A stretch of DNA of 32,032 bases from CAWVWD01 sp965662365 (GCA_965662365.1 CBFIHR010000051.1:1-32032); one strand, 5' to 3'. Counted from the stretch's first letter, positions 1-8,449 are shown. A program made the numbers and translations. The notes: generated by a model from the sequence alone, not told the origin.

Positions 1-77
1 TTTTTTTGTAATCCAAATGCTGAAACGATTATTTTTTACGTTGAATGATCAATAATTTTTTATAAAAAATCGAAGAA

Positions 78-557
78 ATGAGCAATTTGATAACTGTCTT
101 ACTTTTAAGTTTACTTTTTGCACCGTCATCAATTCTAACGGCAGACTTAGCAGAAAATACAGAAAAAACGATTGTCGGGACATGGGTTTCAGTTGATCAT
201 GATTCGGGCGAAGAACGAAGTCATATCAGAATTTATAAAGCCAAAAACGGTATGTATTATGGCAAAATCGTCAAACTTTTGTTTAAGCCAGAAGGACAAG
301 AAAACCCTGTTTGCACAAGATGCCCAAAAAATGATTATCGCTATAATCAACCGATTGTTGGCTTGATCGTCATCTCAAGACTGAAAGCGGCGAAAGATTT
401 AAAGTCGGCCGTAAAAGGAAAAGTACTCGACCCAGAATCGGGTGCAATTGTAGATTGTCAAATCGAAGTCGCCGATAATGGCAACAAGTTGAAGGTTCGA
501 GGCTACTGGAAATTGCCTTCTATTGGTCTTACACAAACTTGGAAACGACTAAAATAA
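78..557 (+). CDS. DUF2147 family secreted protein
   Basis: Probable exported protein of 159 residues built almost entirely of one DUF2147 domain. Residues 1-22 form a hydrophobic signal peptide. The domain follows with the family's landmarks: GTW at 34-36, YYGKI at 60-64, a CxxC pair at Cys79 and Cys82, a central G-x-V-x-D-P-E-S-G stretch, and a C-terminal RGYW...TQTW block. DUF2147 proteins are small periplasmic or surface beta-barrel-like proteins of unknown biochemical role; I infer envelope location only. It is convergent with the DUF1080 gene. No good -33/-7 promoter was recognised in the 77 bases before it, which are very AT-rich. Confidence 0.85.
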   Translation: MSNLITVLLLSLLFAPSSILTADLAENTEKTIVGTWVSVDHDSGEERSHIRIYKAKNGMYYGKIVKLLFKPEGQENPVCTRCPKNDYRYNQPIVGLIVISRLKAAKDLKSAVKGKVLDPESGAIVDCQIEVADNGNKLKVRGYWKLPSIGLTQTWKRLK

Positions 558-594
558 AACGGTAAACGGCAAATTTTTGAACCTTAACATTAAT

Positions 595-624
595 ACAAAA
601 ATAACAGCGTTCCAGCTATTATTT
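595..624 (-). terminator. Hairpin terminator of the DUF1080 gene
   Basis: Arms at 599-608 and 615-624 form a 10-bp stem with a 6-nt loop. The one imperfect pair is C/A on the plus strand but a G-U wobble on the minus strand, and the minus strand continues into a T-rich run. This suggests use as a minus-strand terminator. It sits inside a wider imperfect inverted repeat (565-577 with 642-654). Confidence 0.5.
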
Positions 625-661
625 CAATCGTTTCAACTCCTAAAATCTGCCGTTGACCATG

Positions 662-1444
662 TTACAATTCTCTCACCCAAATATTTCTAAAACTGATGTA
701 ATTTCCGTGATCTTGCAATTTAATTGGTAATTTATCAGCGTGTTTTTCATAAGTATGTTCTGCGATGTAGAATGTTCGACCAGTTACCGCTTTATGATTT
801 TGAATCAAAATACCGTTGTGAATAACCGTCAAGTAAGCTGGAGATTTTACCGTTCCATCTTCGTTAAAGCGAGGTGCTGTAAAAATAATATCATACGTTT
901 GCCATTCGCCCGGCGGTTTGCAAGCGTTGACCTCTGGAATATGATCTTTATAAATCGCACCAGCTTGACCGTTGCTATACGTCCGATTTTTATAATTATC
1001 TAAAATTTGCACTTCGTATTGTTCCATAAAAAAGACACCGCTATTTCCTCTCGCCTGACCAACTAAACCTGTCGTATCTACGGGTGCTTTCCATTCTAAA
1101 TGTAATTGAATATCACCAAATCCTTGTTTAGAAACAATGTCGCCAGTACCAGGTTTTACTGCAAATGCCCCTTCGGCAACTGTCCATTTGGCTTCGCTAC
1201 TATCGGTATGCCAAAAATGCTCTAAACTTGTTCCATCAAACAACACAACCGCATCTGAAGGTGGTAAGTTGTTGACATATCCTGGCGTGACTTTTTCAGG
1301 AATCGGTTCCCAAACTTCTGATTTTTCAAACTCTTTATTCTCTATTGCTTTTTTCCACTCTTCAGCAGTCATACCCTCTTGTGCCACCGCCACATTGGTA
1401 ATCGTCATACATCCGATTATTAAACTAAATACTAAATACTTCAT
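662..1444 (-). CDS. DUF1080 (3-keto-disaccharide hydrolase-type) secreted protein
   Basis: Secreted protein of 260 residues with a signal peptide at 1-22 ending AVAQ. The DUF1080 domain spans about 62-260: it starts with VVLFDGTSLEHFW, contains the GNSGVFFMEQYEVQILDN core (about residues 133-150), and ends with SFRNIWVREL, all typical of this lectin-like beta-sandwich family. Known members cleave 3-keto-glycosides or bind sugars in the periplasm, and are abundant in Bacteroidota. The exact substrate cannot be read from sequence. The gene is monocistronic: its promoter probably lies in the palindrome at 1493-1525 shared with rlmH, and a hairpin terminator lies just downstream at 595-624. Confidence 0.88.
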   Translation of the reverse strand: MKYLVFSLIIGCMTITNVAVAQEGMTAEEWKKAIENKEFEKSEVWEPIPEKVTPGYVNNLPPSDAVVLFDGTSLEHFWHTDSSEAKWTVAEGAFAVKPGTGDIVSKQGFGDIQLHLEWKAPVDTTGLVGQARGNSGVFFMEQYEVQILDNYKNRTYSNGQAGAIYKDHIPEVNACKPPGEWQTYDIIFTAPRFNEDGTVKSPAYLTVIHNGILIQNHKAVTGRTFYIAEHTYEKHADKLPIKLQDHGNYISFRNIWVREL

Positions 1445-1470
1445 AATTGATTATTATTTCGTTAATGATT

Positions 1471-1525
1471 TTTGAATGGTTTGAATAAACCCTTATAACT
1501 TTGTTTCTCAGCGTCAAAGTTATAA
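1471..1525. promoter_or_regulatory. Face-to-face promoters in a palindrome between DUF1080 and rlmH
   Basis: A perfect 11-bp inverted repeat (1493-1503 and 1515-1525, 11-nt loop) carries TAACTTTG on each strand, an exact match to the Bacteroidota -7 box TAnnTTTG. The plus-strand box (1496-1503) has a TTTG -33 element at 1471-1474 with a 21-bp spacer and points to rlmH. The minus-strand box (1515-1522) points to the DUF1080 gene but lacks a well-spaced -33 element. The predicted transcripts would overlap by a few bases. Confidence 0.5.
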
Positions 1526-1582
1526 CGATTTTTGAGAAGTAAAATAGACAATTAATACAATTTCATTTACAATATATAGCGT

Positions 1583-2056
1583 ATGAAAGTAGAATTTTGG
1601 GTAATTGGTAAGACGAGTTTTGATTATTTGAACGAAGGCAATGACATTTATTTAAACCGTATTAAACATTATGTACCATTTAAAATGGAAATAATCCCGG
1701 ATATTAAAAACAGAAAGAAACTATCGGCGGACCAAATCAAAACGAAGGAAGGAGAACTGATTTTATCAAAAATAAATACAAGCGATTTTTTGATTCTGAT
1801 GGATGAACGAGGCAAACAGCGGAGTTCTGTTGAGTTTTCAGATTATTTGCAAATGATGTTACAACAATCATATAAACGACTAATTTTTTTAATTGGCGGT
1901 GCTTACGGTTTTTCGGAGGCGGTTTACAACCGTAGTAATATGAAAATGTCTTTATCCAAAATGACATTTTCTCATCAAATGGTTCGGTTGATATTCTTAG
2001 AACAATTTTATCGTGCATTGACTATCATGAAAAACGAACCGTATCACCATGAATAA
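1583..2056 (+). CDS. rlmH: 23S rRNA pseudouridine-1915 N3-methyltransferase RlmH
   Basis: SPOUT-class methyltransferase that uses S-adenosylmethionine to methylate pseudouridine 1915 in helix 69 of 23S rRNA, acting on assembled 70S ribosomes. Its 157 residues match the family's usual length of about 155. The hallmark knotted C-terminal half is complete: MDERG at 73-77, IGGAYGF at 104-110, LSKMTFSHQMVR at 124-135 and the terminal YHHE at 154-157. The start is an ATG about 75 nt downstream of the predicted promoter. It is convergent with cmk, and the pair is separated by a strong palindrome at 2065-2097. Confidence 0.97.
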   Translation: MKVEFWVIGKTSFDYLNEGNDIYLNRIKHYVPFKMEIIPDIKNRKKLSADQIKTKEGELILSKINTSDFLILMDERGKQRSSVEFSDYLQMMLQQSYKRLIFLIGGAYGFSEAVYNRSNMKMSLSKMTFSHQMVRLIFLEQFYRALTIMKNEPYHHE

Positions 2057-2064
2057 GGCTCTCA

Positions 2065-2097
2065 AAACCTGACAGCCTTTCGAAAGCTGTCAGGTTT
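2065..2097. terminator. Bidirectional palindromic terminator between rlmH and cmk
   Basis: Arms AAACCTGACAGC (2065-2076) and its exact complement (2086-2097) surround a loop that is itself self-complementary around TTTCGAAA. It fills most of the 56-bp gap between the convergent stop codons of rlmH and cmk. Short T-rich stretches follow on both strands. It belongs with the AACC...GGTT palindromes at 2874, 5303 and 30033. Confidence 0.7.
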
Positions 2098-2112
2098 ATT
2101 ATTCGGTAACAA

Positions 2113-2799
2113 TTAGTCAGCCAAAACACTCAAACGCTCTTTTACCCAGCCTTCTACCAGTTCTAATTGTTCCTCCTGCGTCAGGTAAGAATTATCTAAA
2201 ACAACGGCATCAGCTGCTTTTCGTAAAGGCGAATCTTCCCGAGTAGAATCAATTCTATCTCGTTCCAATAAATTATCTTTCACCGCTTCAAAAGTGACGG
2301 TTTGACCTTTAGCGATCAATTCGTCATAACGTCGTTGTGTACGAACTTTGATATCAGAAGTCATAAAAATCTTTAGTTCTGCCTTCGGAAAAACTACCGT
2401 TCCGATGTCTCGACCTTCCAAAACGACTCCTTTTTGTTCGCCCATTGCTTGTTGTTGTTTGACCATCTCACGACGAACGACAGAAATCGTACTAACAGGA
2501 CTTACTGCATTAGCAACTCTCAAATTACGGAGTTGATTTTCTACATTTACATTATTCAAAAAAGTACAATTCCCTTTTTCGGCATCGAATTCAAAATGTA
2601 TTTGAATATTCGGTAAAGCCGCTTTTACGGCTTCGAGATTGGTATAATCAATCCCATTATCCAACAAATAAAGTGTCACGGCACGGTACATCGCACCAGT
2701 ATTGATATAAGCATAATTTAGGCGTTTTGCCAGTGCTTTGGCTATCGTTGTTTTTCCACAAGATGAATAGCCGTCAATCGCTACTATGATTTTTTCCAT
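2113..2799 (-). CDS. cmk: Cytidylate (CMP) kinase
   Basis: Phosphorylates CMP and dCMP to the diphosphates with ATP, in the cytoplasmic pyrimidine salvage and DNA precursor pathway. Its 228 residues are the standard length. The Walker A loop GYSSCGKT lies at residues 10-17, followed by NTGAMYRAVTLY (the nucleotide-binding TGAMYRA motif), EGRDIGTVVFP and RRYDELIAKG with the LID region RDRIDSTREDSPL. The ATG start gives the expected short N-terminal strand MEKIIVAIDG. A -7 box ends only 5 bp before the ATG, suggesting a nearly leaderless mRNA. The upstream hisC gene has its own terminator, so cmk is probably its own transcription unit. Confidence 0.97.
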   Translation of the reverse strand: MEKIIVAIDGYSSCGKTTIAKALAKRLNYAYINTGAMYRAVTLYLLDNGIDYTNLEAVKAALPNIQIHFEFDAEKGNCTFLNNVNVENQLRNLRVANAVSPVSTISVVRREMVKQQQAMGEQKGVVLEGRDIGTVVFPKAELKIFMTSDIKVRTQRRYDELIAKGQTVTFEAVKDNLLERDRIDSTREDSPLRKAADAVVLDNSYLTQEEQLELVEGWVKERLSVLAD

Positions 2800-2803
2800 G
2801 TCG

Positions 2804-2811
2804 CAAAGATA
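2804..2811 (-). promoter_or_regulatory. -7 box for cmk, close to the start codon
   Basis: On the minus strand this reads TATCTTTG, a perfect TAnnTTTG match, ending 5 bp before the cmk ATG. No TTG -33 element is visible at the right distance. If used, the transcript would begin at or within a few bases of the start codon. Confidence 0.4.
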
Positions 2812-2870
2812 AGATAGGTAACAGGTATAACGTATAAAGTAGGAGGGGTTTTATTCTATTTTTTACAATG

Positions 2871-2906
2871 AAAAAACCTATAAGGTTTTTGAAGCCTTAT
2901 AGGTTT
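2871..2906 (-). terminator. Terminator of the hisC-like gene
   Basis: A 12-bp perfect stem, AAACCTATAAGG (2874-2885) with 2895-2906, closes over a short loop that adds three more pairs. On the minus strand the hairpin is followed by six T residues (2876-2871). It begins 14 bp after the hisC stop codon. The same stem core recurs at 5303-5333. Confidence 0.8.
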
Positions 2907-2919
2907 GAGTAATCTATTA

Positions 2920-4044
2920 TTAATGAACTTCCGCCAAATTTTCCATCAGGACTTGCTTCATTCCTGCGAAAAAAGCATCGTTTGCGTCTTTTGTACCGAT
3001 AGTTACTCGAATACAACCTGGCGCTCCAAAACTTCCGGCATTTCGAACCATCACGCCACCTTCTTCTAACATTTTATCAATCAGCAAATTAGGCTCAATT
3101 GGTGATTTGAATAAAACGAAATTGGCTTGTGTTTTCCAATAGGTAATTCCTAATTCATCAAATAATTGATAAAAACGAGGTCGTTCTGTCTGAACGATTT
3201 CTACCGTTTGATGAATAAACGCCGTATCTTTTAAGGCTGCAATTCCTGCATTTAACCCCAAAATATTAATCAAAAATGGTCGATACAACCGGCGTAAATA
3301 ACCAGCAATCTCTGGCGTAGTGTACATATAACCGATTCGTAAAGCCGCTAAACCGTAGGTTTTTGAGAAACTATTGACGGCGATGATATTTTTACCAGCT
3401 TTCACGTAAGGCAAGGCAGTTGTAAAGTCTGCTGCATCTGCAAAGTGATAATACACTTCGTCCAAAACAACAATCACATGCGAAGGAATATTATCCATCA
3501 GTTTATCAATCTTCTCTTTTGGAATATACGTTCCTGTCGGATTGTTCGGACTGGTGATAAAGATCAATCGAGTGCGTTCATTCACCGCATTTAAAATGCC
3601 GTCAATATCAATTTCGTAATTTGGAGACCGCAATGGAACATCAATGACTTTTGCACCGTTCCAACTCGAAAACATCGTGTAAGGCATAAAGGACGGATTC
3701 GAAACAATGCATTCTAAACCTTCTTTCATAAATCCTCGTGCAATAAATTCAATCGTTTCTGAACCGCTATTAGTCGGAACAAAATGGTCACGAGATAATT
3801 CGTGATTATAAAAGTCAGCCAACGCATCTTGTAACCTATCGCCTGTTCTATCCGGATAAATGTGTAAGTCTTGAGCTGTTTCTTGAACGGCCGCCATCGC
3901 TTTCGGCGAACATCCTATCGGATTTTCATTAGAGGACAGTTTGTAAATTTTACTGGCTTTCGACTTAATTTCATTGATACCTTTTCCACCTTTATACTCC
4001 GGTGTTTTTAGTAAATATGGTTTTAAAATTTCTTTAGATAGCAT
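2920..4044 (-). CDS. hisC: Histidinol-phosphate aminotransferase-type PLP enzyme
   Basis: Class II-subgroup PLP aminotransferase of 374 residues. Visible cofactor residues: SSNENP at 37-42, SGSETIE at 93-99, SPNNPTG at 165-171 (Asn168), LDEVYYHF at 194-201 (Asp195, Tyr198), and SFSKTYGLAALRIGY at 225-239 with Lys228 as the Schiff-base lysine and Arg236 for the cofactor phosphate. Arg346 (CIRVTIGT) would bind the substrate carboxylate. This pattern fits HisC, which converts imidazole acetol phosphate to histidinol phosphate. There are no his neighbours, so a related aromatic or phenylalanine aminotransferase is a real alternative. A minus-strand TAAATTTG lies far upstream at 4158-4165. Confidence 0.8.
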   Translation of the reverse strand: MLSKEILKPYLLKTPEYKGGKGINEIKSKASKIYKLSSNENPIGCSPKAMAAVQETAQDLHIYPDRTGDRLQDALADFYNHELSRDHFVPTNSGSETIEFIARGFMKEGLECIVSNPSFMPYTMFSSWNGAKVIDVPLRSPNYEIDIDGILNAVNERTRLIFITSPNNPTGTYIPKEKIDKLMDNIPSHVIVVLDEVYYHFADAADFTTALPYVKAGKNIIAVNSFSKTYGLAALRIGYMYTTPEIAGYLRRLYRPFLINILGLNAGIAALKDTAFIHQTVEIVQTERPRFYQLFDELGITYWKTQANFVLFKSPIEPNLLIDKMLEEGGVMVRNAGSFGAPGCIRVTIGTKDANDAFFAGMKQVLMENLAEVH

Positions 4045-4398
4045 TTACCAATAATTATCAAATAAACCCTGAATGATTAAAACTTGGCTTTAACCATTTA
4101 GAATTTATTGTTTCGCATTTTTTTAGTATAAATTAATTGTTATGACAATTGTTTGGTCAAATTTAGGAGTTTTTATTGAGTATTTGTTAGTTCGAAATAC
4201 GAAATGAATAACTTTCCGAGCAACAAGGAGCGAACTTCAAAATAGAGTAACAAAATTTGATACATTTTTTCTTCTTATCAGTTTTTCCTGTGTAAAAAAA
4301 CACGGTTGTCCCTACATTATTACGATTAGTTCTCAAAAAATCTCCAACTTTGTCAAGAATATTATAACACAAACTTTTTGATTATTTATATATAAAAA
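4045..4398. other. Intergenic region between divergent hisC-like and MoxR genes
   Basis: AT-rich stretch of 354 bases without a credible gene. A minus-strand -7 box (TAAATTTG, 4158-4165) lacks a partner -33 element. Toward the MoxR gene there is a TTTG at 4349-4352 followed, at the expected distance, only by a poor -7 match ending TTTTTG at 4380. I see no tRNA, repeat or hairpin of note. Confidence 0.5.
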
Positions 4399-5271
4399 AT
4401 GGCAAATACAGATATTTGGACAGGTTCAGAGAAATACCTTTGTGACTCGGAGTTAGCACAAGCATTTCACATGGCGAGAGTTTTAGGAATGCCTTTATTG
4501 ATTGAAGGCGAACCGGGTACTGGAAAGACGGAGTTACCATTGCAATATGCAAAAGATAAGCATTTGGACTTATTCGTTTATCCGGTTGGCTCAAAAAGTA
4601 CGGTAGATGCTTTTGTTGCTAAGTTTGACCATGTGAGATATTTACGAGATTCGCAAGTTGAAGTACTGAATGCAGAACGAGAAGCGAAAGGATTGTCACA
4701 AAAATTAGAAACTGGCGGAAGGAGTACCGATAATTTGGACGATTATATCAATTTAGGGCCTGGTGCGGCAGCTTATAGCCAGCCACATTCTGTTTTATTA
4801 ATTGATGAAATCGACAAAGCACCTCGGGAGTTTCCGAATGATTTATTGTATGCTTTATCACATCGAAGATTTGTGTTGCCAGAATCAGGGAAAGTTATCG
4901 AAACAGATGAGGAAAATATGCCGGCGATTGTTATTACTTCGAATCGTGAGCAAGAATTACCAACCGCTTTTAAAGGTCGCTGTATCTATCATTATATCTC
5001 TTTTCCTGACCAAGATTTAATGCGAAATATCGTACGTAAACATTATCCTGATATTAATGACAACTTATTAAAAACTGGTTTACAAATTTTTTATCAACTT
5101 CGTGATATGCGACTCGAACGCTCTCCTGCGACCAGAGAATTACTCAACTGGCTGAAATACATGCGTACCTTCGATTTGGCGGAAGCCAGCGATAAAATGA
5201 CTAAATTAGACGGTTTGGGCGTATTGATTAAGACGAAAGTCGATATGGAAAAAGTAAAAAGAAGGTTTTAA
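4399..5271 (+). CDS. MoxR-type AAA+ ATPase
   Basis: AAA+ ATPase of 290 residues (AAA_5/MoxR group). Walker A GEPGTGKT lies at 37-44, Walker B LLIDEID at 133-139, sensor 1 ITSN at 179-182, and a putative arginine finger FKGR at 191-194. A roughly 75-residue charged insert sits between Walker A and B (about 50-125), longer than in compact MoxR proteins. MoxR ATPases usually act as chaperones with a von Willebrand factor A partner, maturing enzymes or metal-loaded proteins. No VWA gene is adjacent: the next gene is a convergent M1 peptidase. The ATG is preceded by an A/T-only stretch with no Shine-Dalgarno sequence. Confidence 0.9.
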   Translation: MANTDIWTGSEKYLCDSELAQAFHMARVLGMPLLIEGEPGTGKTELPLQYAKDKHLDLFVYPVGSKSTVDAFVAKFDHVRYLRDSQVEVLNAEREAKGLSQKLETGGRSTDNLDDYINLGPGAAAYSQPHSVLLIDEIDKAPREFPNDLLYALSHRRFVLPESGKVIETDEENMPAIVITSNREQELPTAFKGRCIYHYISFPDQDLMRNIVRKHYPDINDNLLKTGLQIFYQLRDMRLERSPATRELLNWLKYMRTFDLAEASDKMTKLDGLGVLIKTKVDMEKVKRRF

Positions 5272-5290
5272 TAGATGGCGAATTAAAGTC

Positions 5291-5371
5291 TTTATTTCGA
5301 CAAACCTATAAGGCTTTGAAAGCCTTATAGGTTCATAATCAAATAGTTATGCTATTTTTTGTCGAAATAAA
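5291..5371. terminator. Nested palindromes between MoxR and M1 peptidase genes
   Basis: Outer perfect 14-bp arms TTTATTTCGACAAA (5291-5304) and complement (5358-5371) enclose two further hairpins: a 31-bp near-perfect palindrome at 5303-5333 (arms AACCTATAAGGCTTT) and a 6-bp stem at 5341-5346/5352-5357. Folded, this would be a three-way junction. It fills most of the gap between two convergent stop codons, so a bidirectional terminator role is likely. Confidence 0.65.
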
Positions 5372-5389
5372 TTGGTAAACGTACTGTAC

Positions 5390-8300
5390 CTACATTGAAA
5401 TATTTCTTAAAGCTTCAAAGCCATTTAAGCGATTCAAATCTAAGTTGAAACTGATCCGTGAACCAAAGTTTGGTTGTTGACTCATTAGGGCTTCGGTTCC
5501 AAATAATGGAAAATAAACGCCTAATATTCCATCAAAAAGATCTAAAGCAATACCGCCGTTATACACAAATTCTAATTCTCCAGAAATTTTATGATCAAAG
5601 ACACCAAAGTCTAAATATGGTTTAATCGGAATATTTAGAGGTAAATTCATCGGTAAATCTGCCTTCAAATTCATGGTCATCACAAAGCTATTTGTCTCAC
5701 CGTAATCATTATCTGGATCATTCACCAACAAACCATCAGGAACATCTGTAGGGCTTTCGTAAATAGGCACTTTAAATCCACCATTTCCCAAATTGATTTG
5801 TTTTGATAAAAATCCTGAATTTTCACTCCGACCAAAATAGAAATCATCATAAAACCAATCATTATAACCTTGTGATGTGAGTGTCAATGGAAAAGAGCCA
5901 CCCGCTCTACCACGATTGTAAAAAGGAAATCCTCCTGCAAATAAGCGAATATCAAAACTTTTTCGTTTGTTTTTGGCGTAAAAAATGCTGTGAGTTGCTT
6001 CCAACGTTGTTCTGATATAACTGGATTGAAAACTTGCTTGTGCCCTCTCATAGCTTTCTCCTAAAACAGAAAGTTCGATACTCGACTTGTTAAATGCTGT
6101 ACTACGTTTTAGCTCATATTTTGCTTCAAGTATATTTCGCTGTCTATTTTCCTTATTTGTAAAGGTGAAATCAGCAGGGTTGAAATTGGCAATTTCATCG
6201 TTGATATTTTTGTAACCTAATGTTATAAATTGCTTCGTAGGACTAATATCTTGACGTCTTAATTCAAACCGTACCGATGGATTAATGATAGCATAACGTC
6301 TAAAATAATCACTTTCTGTATTTTCAAACTCATTAAACGAACGCACATTGACCCCCAAAGTCGTTGTTCTAAAAATACCATTTTCACTATTAATATGATA
6401 TTTAAAATCGCCTAAACCGGTAACTGTTCCAGAGTTGAAACCGTACATTGGCGTAAAAGCAAATTCAAAGTTTTTGGCAGGAAAAACTCGATTATAAAAA
6501 CCTAAACCTAACATAAAACCATCGTAAGCATTGTACCCCAAAGTCGGTGCAAAATATAGGGTTTTCTTTTTCGGATTTTCTAAACCTACTAAGAATTTTG
6601 CTTTAACAGGCGTTTTTTGAAAATTGTTACGACGGTTGATTTCCAACATATCCCCGTCATTATCAATCGCATAAGTCGCTCCTTCGATTGCCGGTACTTC
6701 TAAGGTCGTCTTCCCTTCAAAACCATCAAACCAATAGGTTGAAATCGTCGTATCTTTCACAACCGAAATCACAACTGGTGCCGTAATATCACCACGATTT
6801 GACACCGTAATTTTTGCTGTATTTCCATCAATATTTACACTACCTAAAGCGTAATCAATCGTTTTACGAGTATTAAAAAATTCATCAAAAAACCAACTTA
6901 AATCCTTTCCGCTTTCTTTCTCAAAATGAGCTTTTACATCAGCAGGATAAGGGTGTTTAAATTTCCAATCATCATAATATTTTTGAGCAATGCGGTCAAA
7001 CTCTTTTGTACCAAGATACATTTCCAAGTACTTAAACATCATCGACGGAATGGAATAAGCCGACAATTGATAATTGATCATCGTCAACTCATCAGAAGTC
7101 GTATTCATCGGCTGTTGATTCATTTGTCGAGCTTGCCAAACGTAAGCCGTCTGCTCCAAATCCAAGCCTTTCGCATCTAATATCCCCAAAGCCTGATCCG
7201 GAATACCAATATCCAAACCACCTTTTCCATAATATTTTGCCATATAATCCGACTCGTAATAAGAGTTCATACCTTCGTCCATCCACGGATAATCCCGCTC
7301 ATTCGAACCCAAAATTCCATAAAACCAATTGTGACCGACTTCATGCGTAATGACATTATCCAACGATTTTCCAGTTCCACTCGGGCCGATAACAGTAATC
7401 ATTGGATACTCCATTCCGCCGCCGGCACTTAGGGCAGATTGTACGGCAGTAGCGTGTGGGTAAGGATATTCGCCTACTCGGTCAGAATAATACAATATCG
7501 AACGGTCAACATAGTCGATTGCTTTTGCCCAAATATCGGCTTCATAGTCGGTGTACATTGTCCATGTATCTACTTTTGCACCAGATTTTAGAGTGACTTG
7601 ACTTTTTTGAACGTAAAACCGTTTATCTGCAAACCAAGCGAAATCATGAACATTTTCAGCTTTGTATTGAATCGTTTTGAGTTGGTCAGTTGATCCTGGA
7701 AAAGAGTCATTTTTTGTGCTTTCGCCAAATTCTTCAGCCTCAATTACCTCGTTTGTCCATTTCACTTTTTTTTCTAAAAATTCGATTTCTTCCTTGTTCT
7801 GCAAAACACCAGTAGCACCGACGACATAATTACTCGGCAAGGTAATTTTTACATCAAAAGAACCGAATTCAGAGAAAAACTCTCCCATATTCAAATAAGG
7901 CATCGGATGCCAACCGAAGCGATCATAAACCGCAGGTTTTGGATACCATTGCGTCATTTGATACGATTCGCCAACATGACCCAAACGAGAAAAAGACGCT
8001 GGAATATCTACTAAAAAAGGTGTTGAAATCGTGATCGTTCCTCCCGGTTGTAAGGCTTTCGCCAATGTTAGAACGGCAATATCTTTATGCTTTTCGTCGT
8101 ACGCCCAAGTCACTTTCGTACCATCAACTTTAAAATCTAAATTAGTGATTTCCCCCAACTTATCGGCTTCGGCATAGTACATATCAGTTTCTTTATTACG
8201 CAAAAACTGTTTGGCTAAAGCCGTACCGTTTTGATAGGCATTGGGCCAAAGGTGCATGTAGATTTTGTCCAGTACATCTGGCGAGTTGTTCTTATACGTA

Positions 8301-8449
8301 ATTTCAATATCGCCATAAACTTCATGTTTTGAATCATTCAAAGTCACATCGATTTTGTAAGCAACATCTTGCTGAAAGTACGGTTTTTCTTGTGCAAAAA
8401 CAGTTAGACTAATTGCTACAAGAAATAATAACATTAATTGTCTTTTCAT
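5390..8449 (-). CDS. Secreted M1-family zinc metallopeptidase with beta-rich C-terminal domain
   Basis: Large exported aminopeptidase-like protein of 1019 residues, signal peptide 1-20. The M1 N-terminal beta domain covers about 25-270. The catalytic part has a GAMEN-like exopeptidase motif GGGMEY at 343-348, zinc site HEVGH at 369-373 and third ligand Glu392 in WMDEG, exactly 18 residues later. The catalytic helical region ends near 530, followed by a small beta domain. Residues from about 640 to 1019 are unlike soluble M1 enzymes: alternating aromatic strands rich in Tyr, Phe and Gly, suggesting an outer-membrane beta-barrel or a surface-anchoring domain (inference). It is probably periplasmic or surface-exposed and degrades peptides. 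Confidence 0.9.
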   Translation of the reverse strand: MKRQLMLLFLVAISLTVFAQEKPYFQQDVAYKIDVTLNDSKHEVYGDIEITYKNNSPDVLDKIYMHLWPNAYQNGTALAKQFLRNKETDMYYAEADKLGEITNLDFKVDGTKVTWAYDEKHKDIAVLTLAKALQPGGTITISTPFLVDIPASFSRLGHVGESYQMTQWYPKPAVYDRFGWHPMPYLNMGEFFSEFGSFDVKITLPSNYVVGATGVLQNKEEIEFLEKKVKWTNEVIEAEEFGESTKNDSFPGSTDQLKTIQYKAENVHDFAWFADKRFYVQKSQVTLKSGAKVDTWTMYTDYEADIWAKAIDYVDRSILYYSDRVGEYPYPHATAVQSALSAGGGMEYPMITVIGPSGTGKSLDNVITHEVGHNWFYGILGSNERDYPWMDEGMNSYYESDYMAKYYGKGGLDIGIPDQALGILDAKGLDLEQTAYVWQARQMNQQPMNTTSDELTMINYQLSAYSIPSMMFKYLEMYLGTKEFDRIAQKYYDDWKFKHPYPADVKAHFEKESGKDLSWFFDEFFNTRKTIDYALGSVNIDGNTAKITVSNRGDITAPVVISVVKDTTISTYWFDGFEGKTTLEVPAIEGATYAIDNDGDMLEINRRNNFQKTPVKAKFLVGLENPKKKTLYFAPTLGYNAYDGFMLGLGFYNRVFPAKNFEFAFTPMYGFNSGTVTGLGDFKYHINSENGIFRTTTLGVNVRSFNEFENTESDYFRRYAIINPSVRFELRRQDISPTKQFITLGYKNINDEIANFNPADFTFTNKENRQRNILEAKYELKRSTAFNKSSIELSVLGESYERAQASFQSSYIRTTLEATHSIFYAKNKRKSFDIRLFAGGFPFYNRGRAGGSFPLTLTSQGYNDWFYDDFYFGRSENSGFLSKQINLGNGGFKVPIYESPTDVPDGLLVNDPDNDYGETNSFVMTMNLKADLPMNLPLNIPIKPYLDFGVFDHKISGELEFVYNGGIALDLFDGILGVYFPLFGTEALMSQQPNFGSRISFNLDLNRLNGFEALRNISM

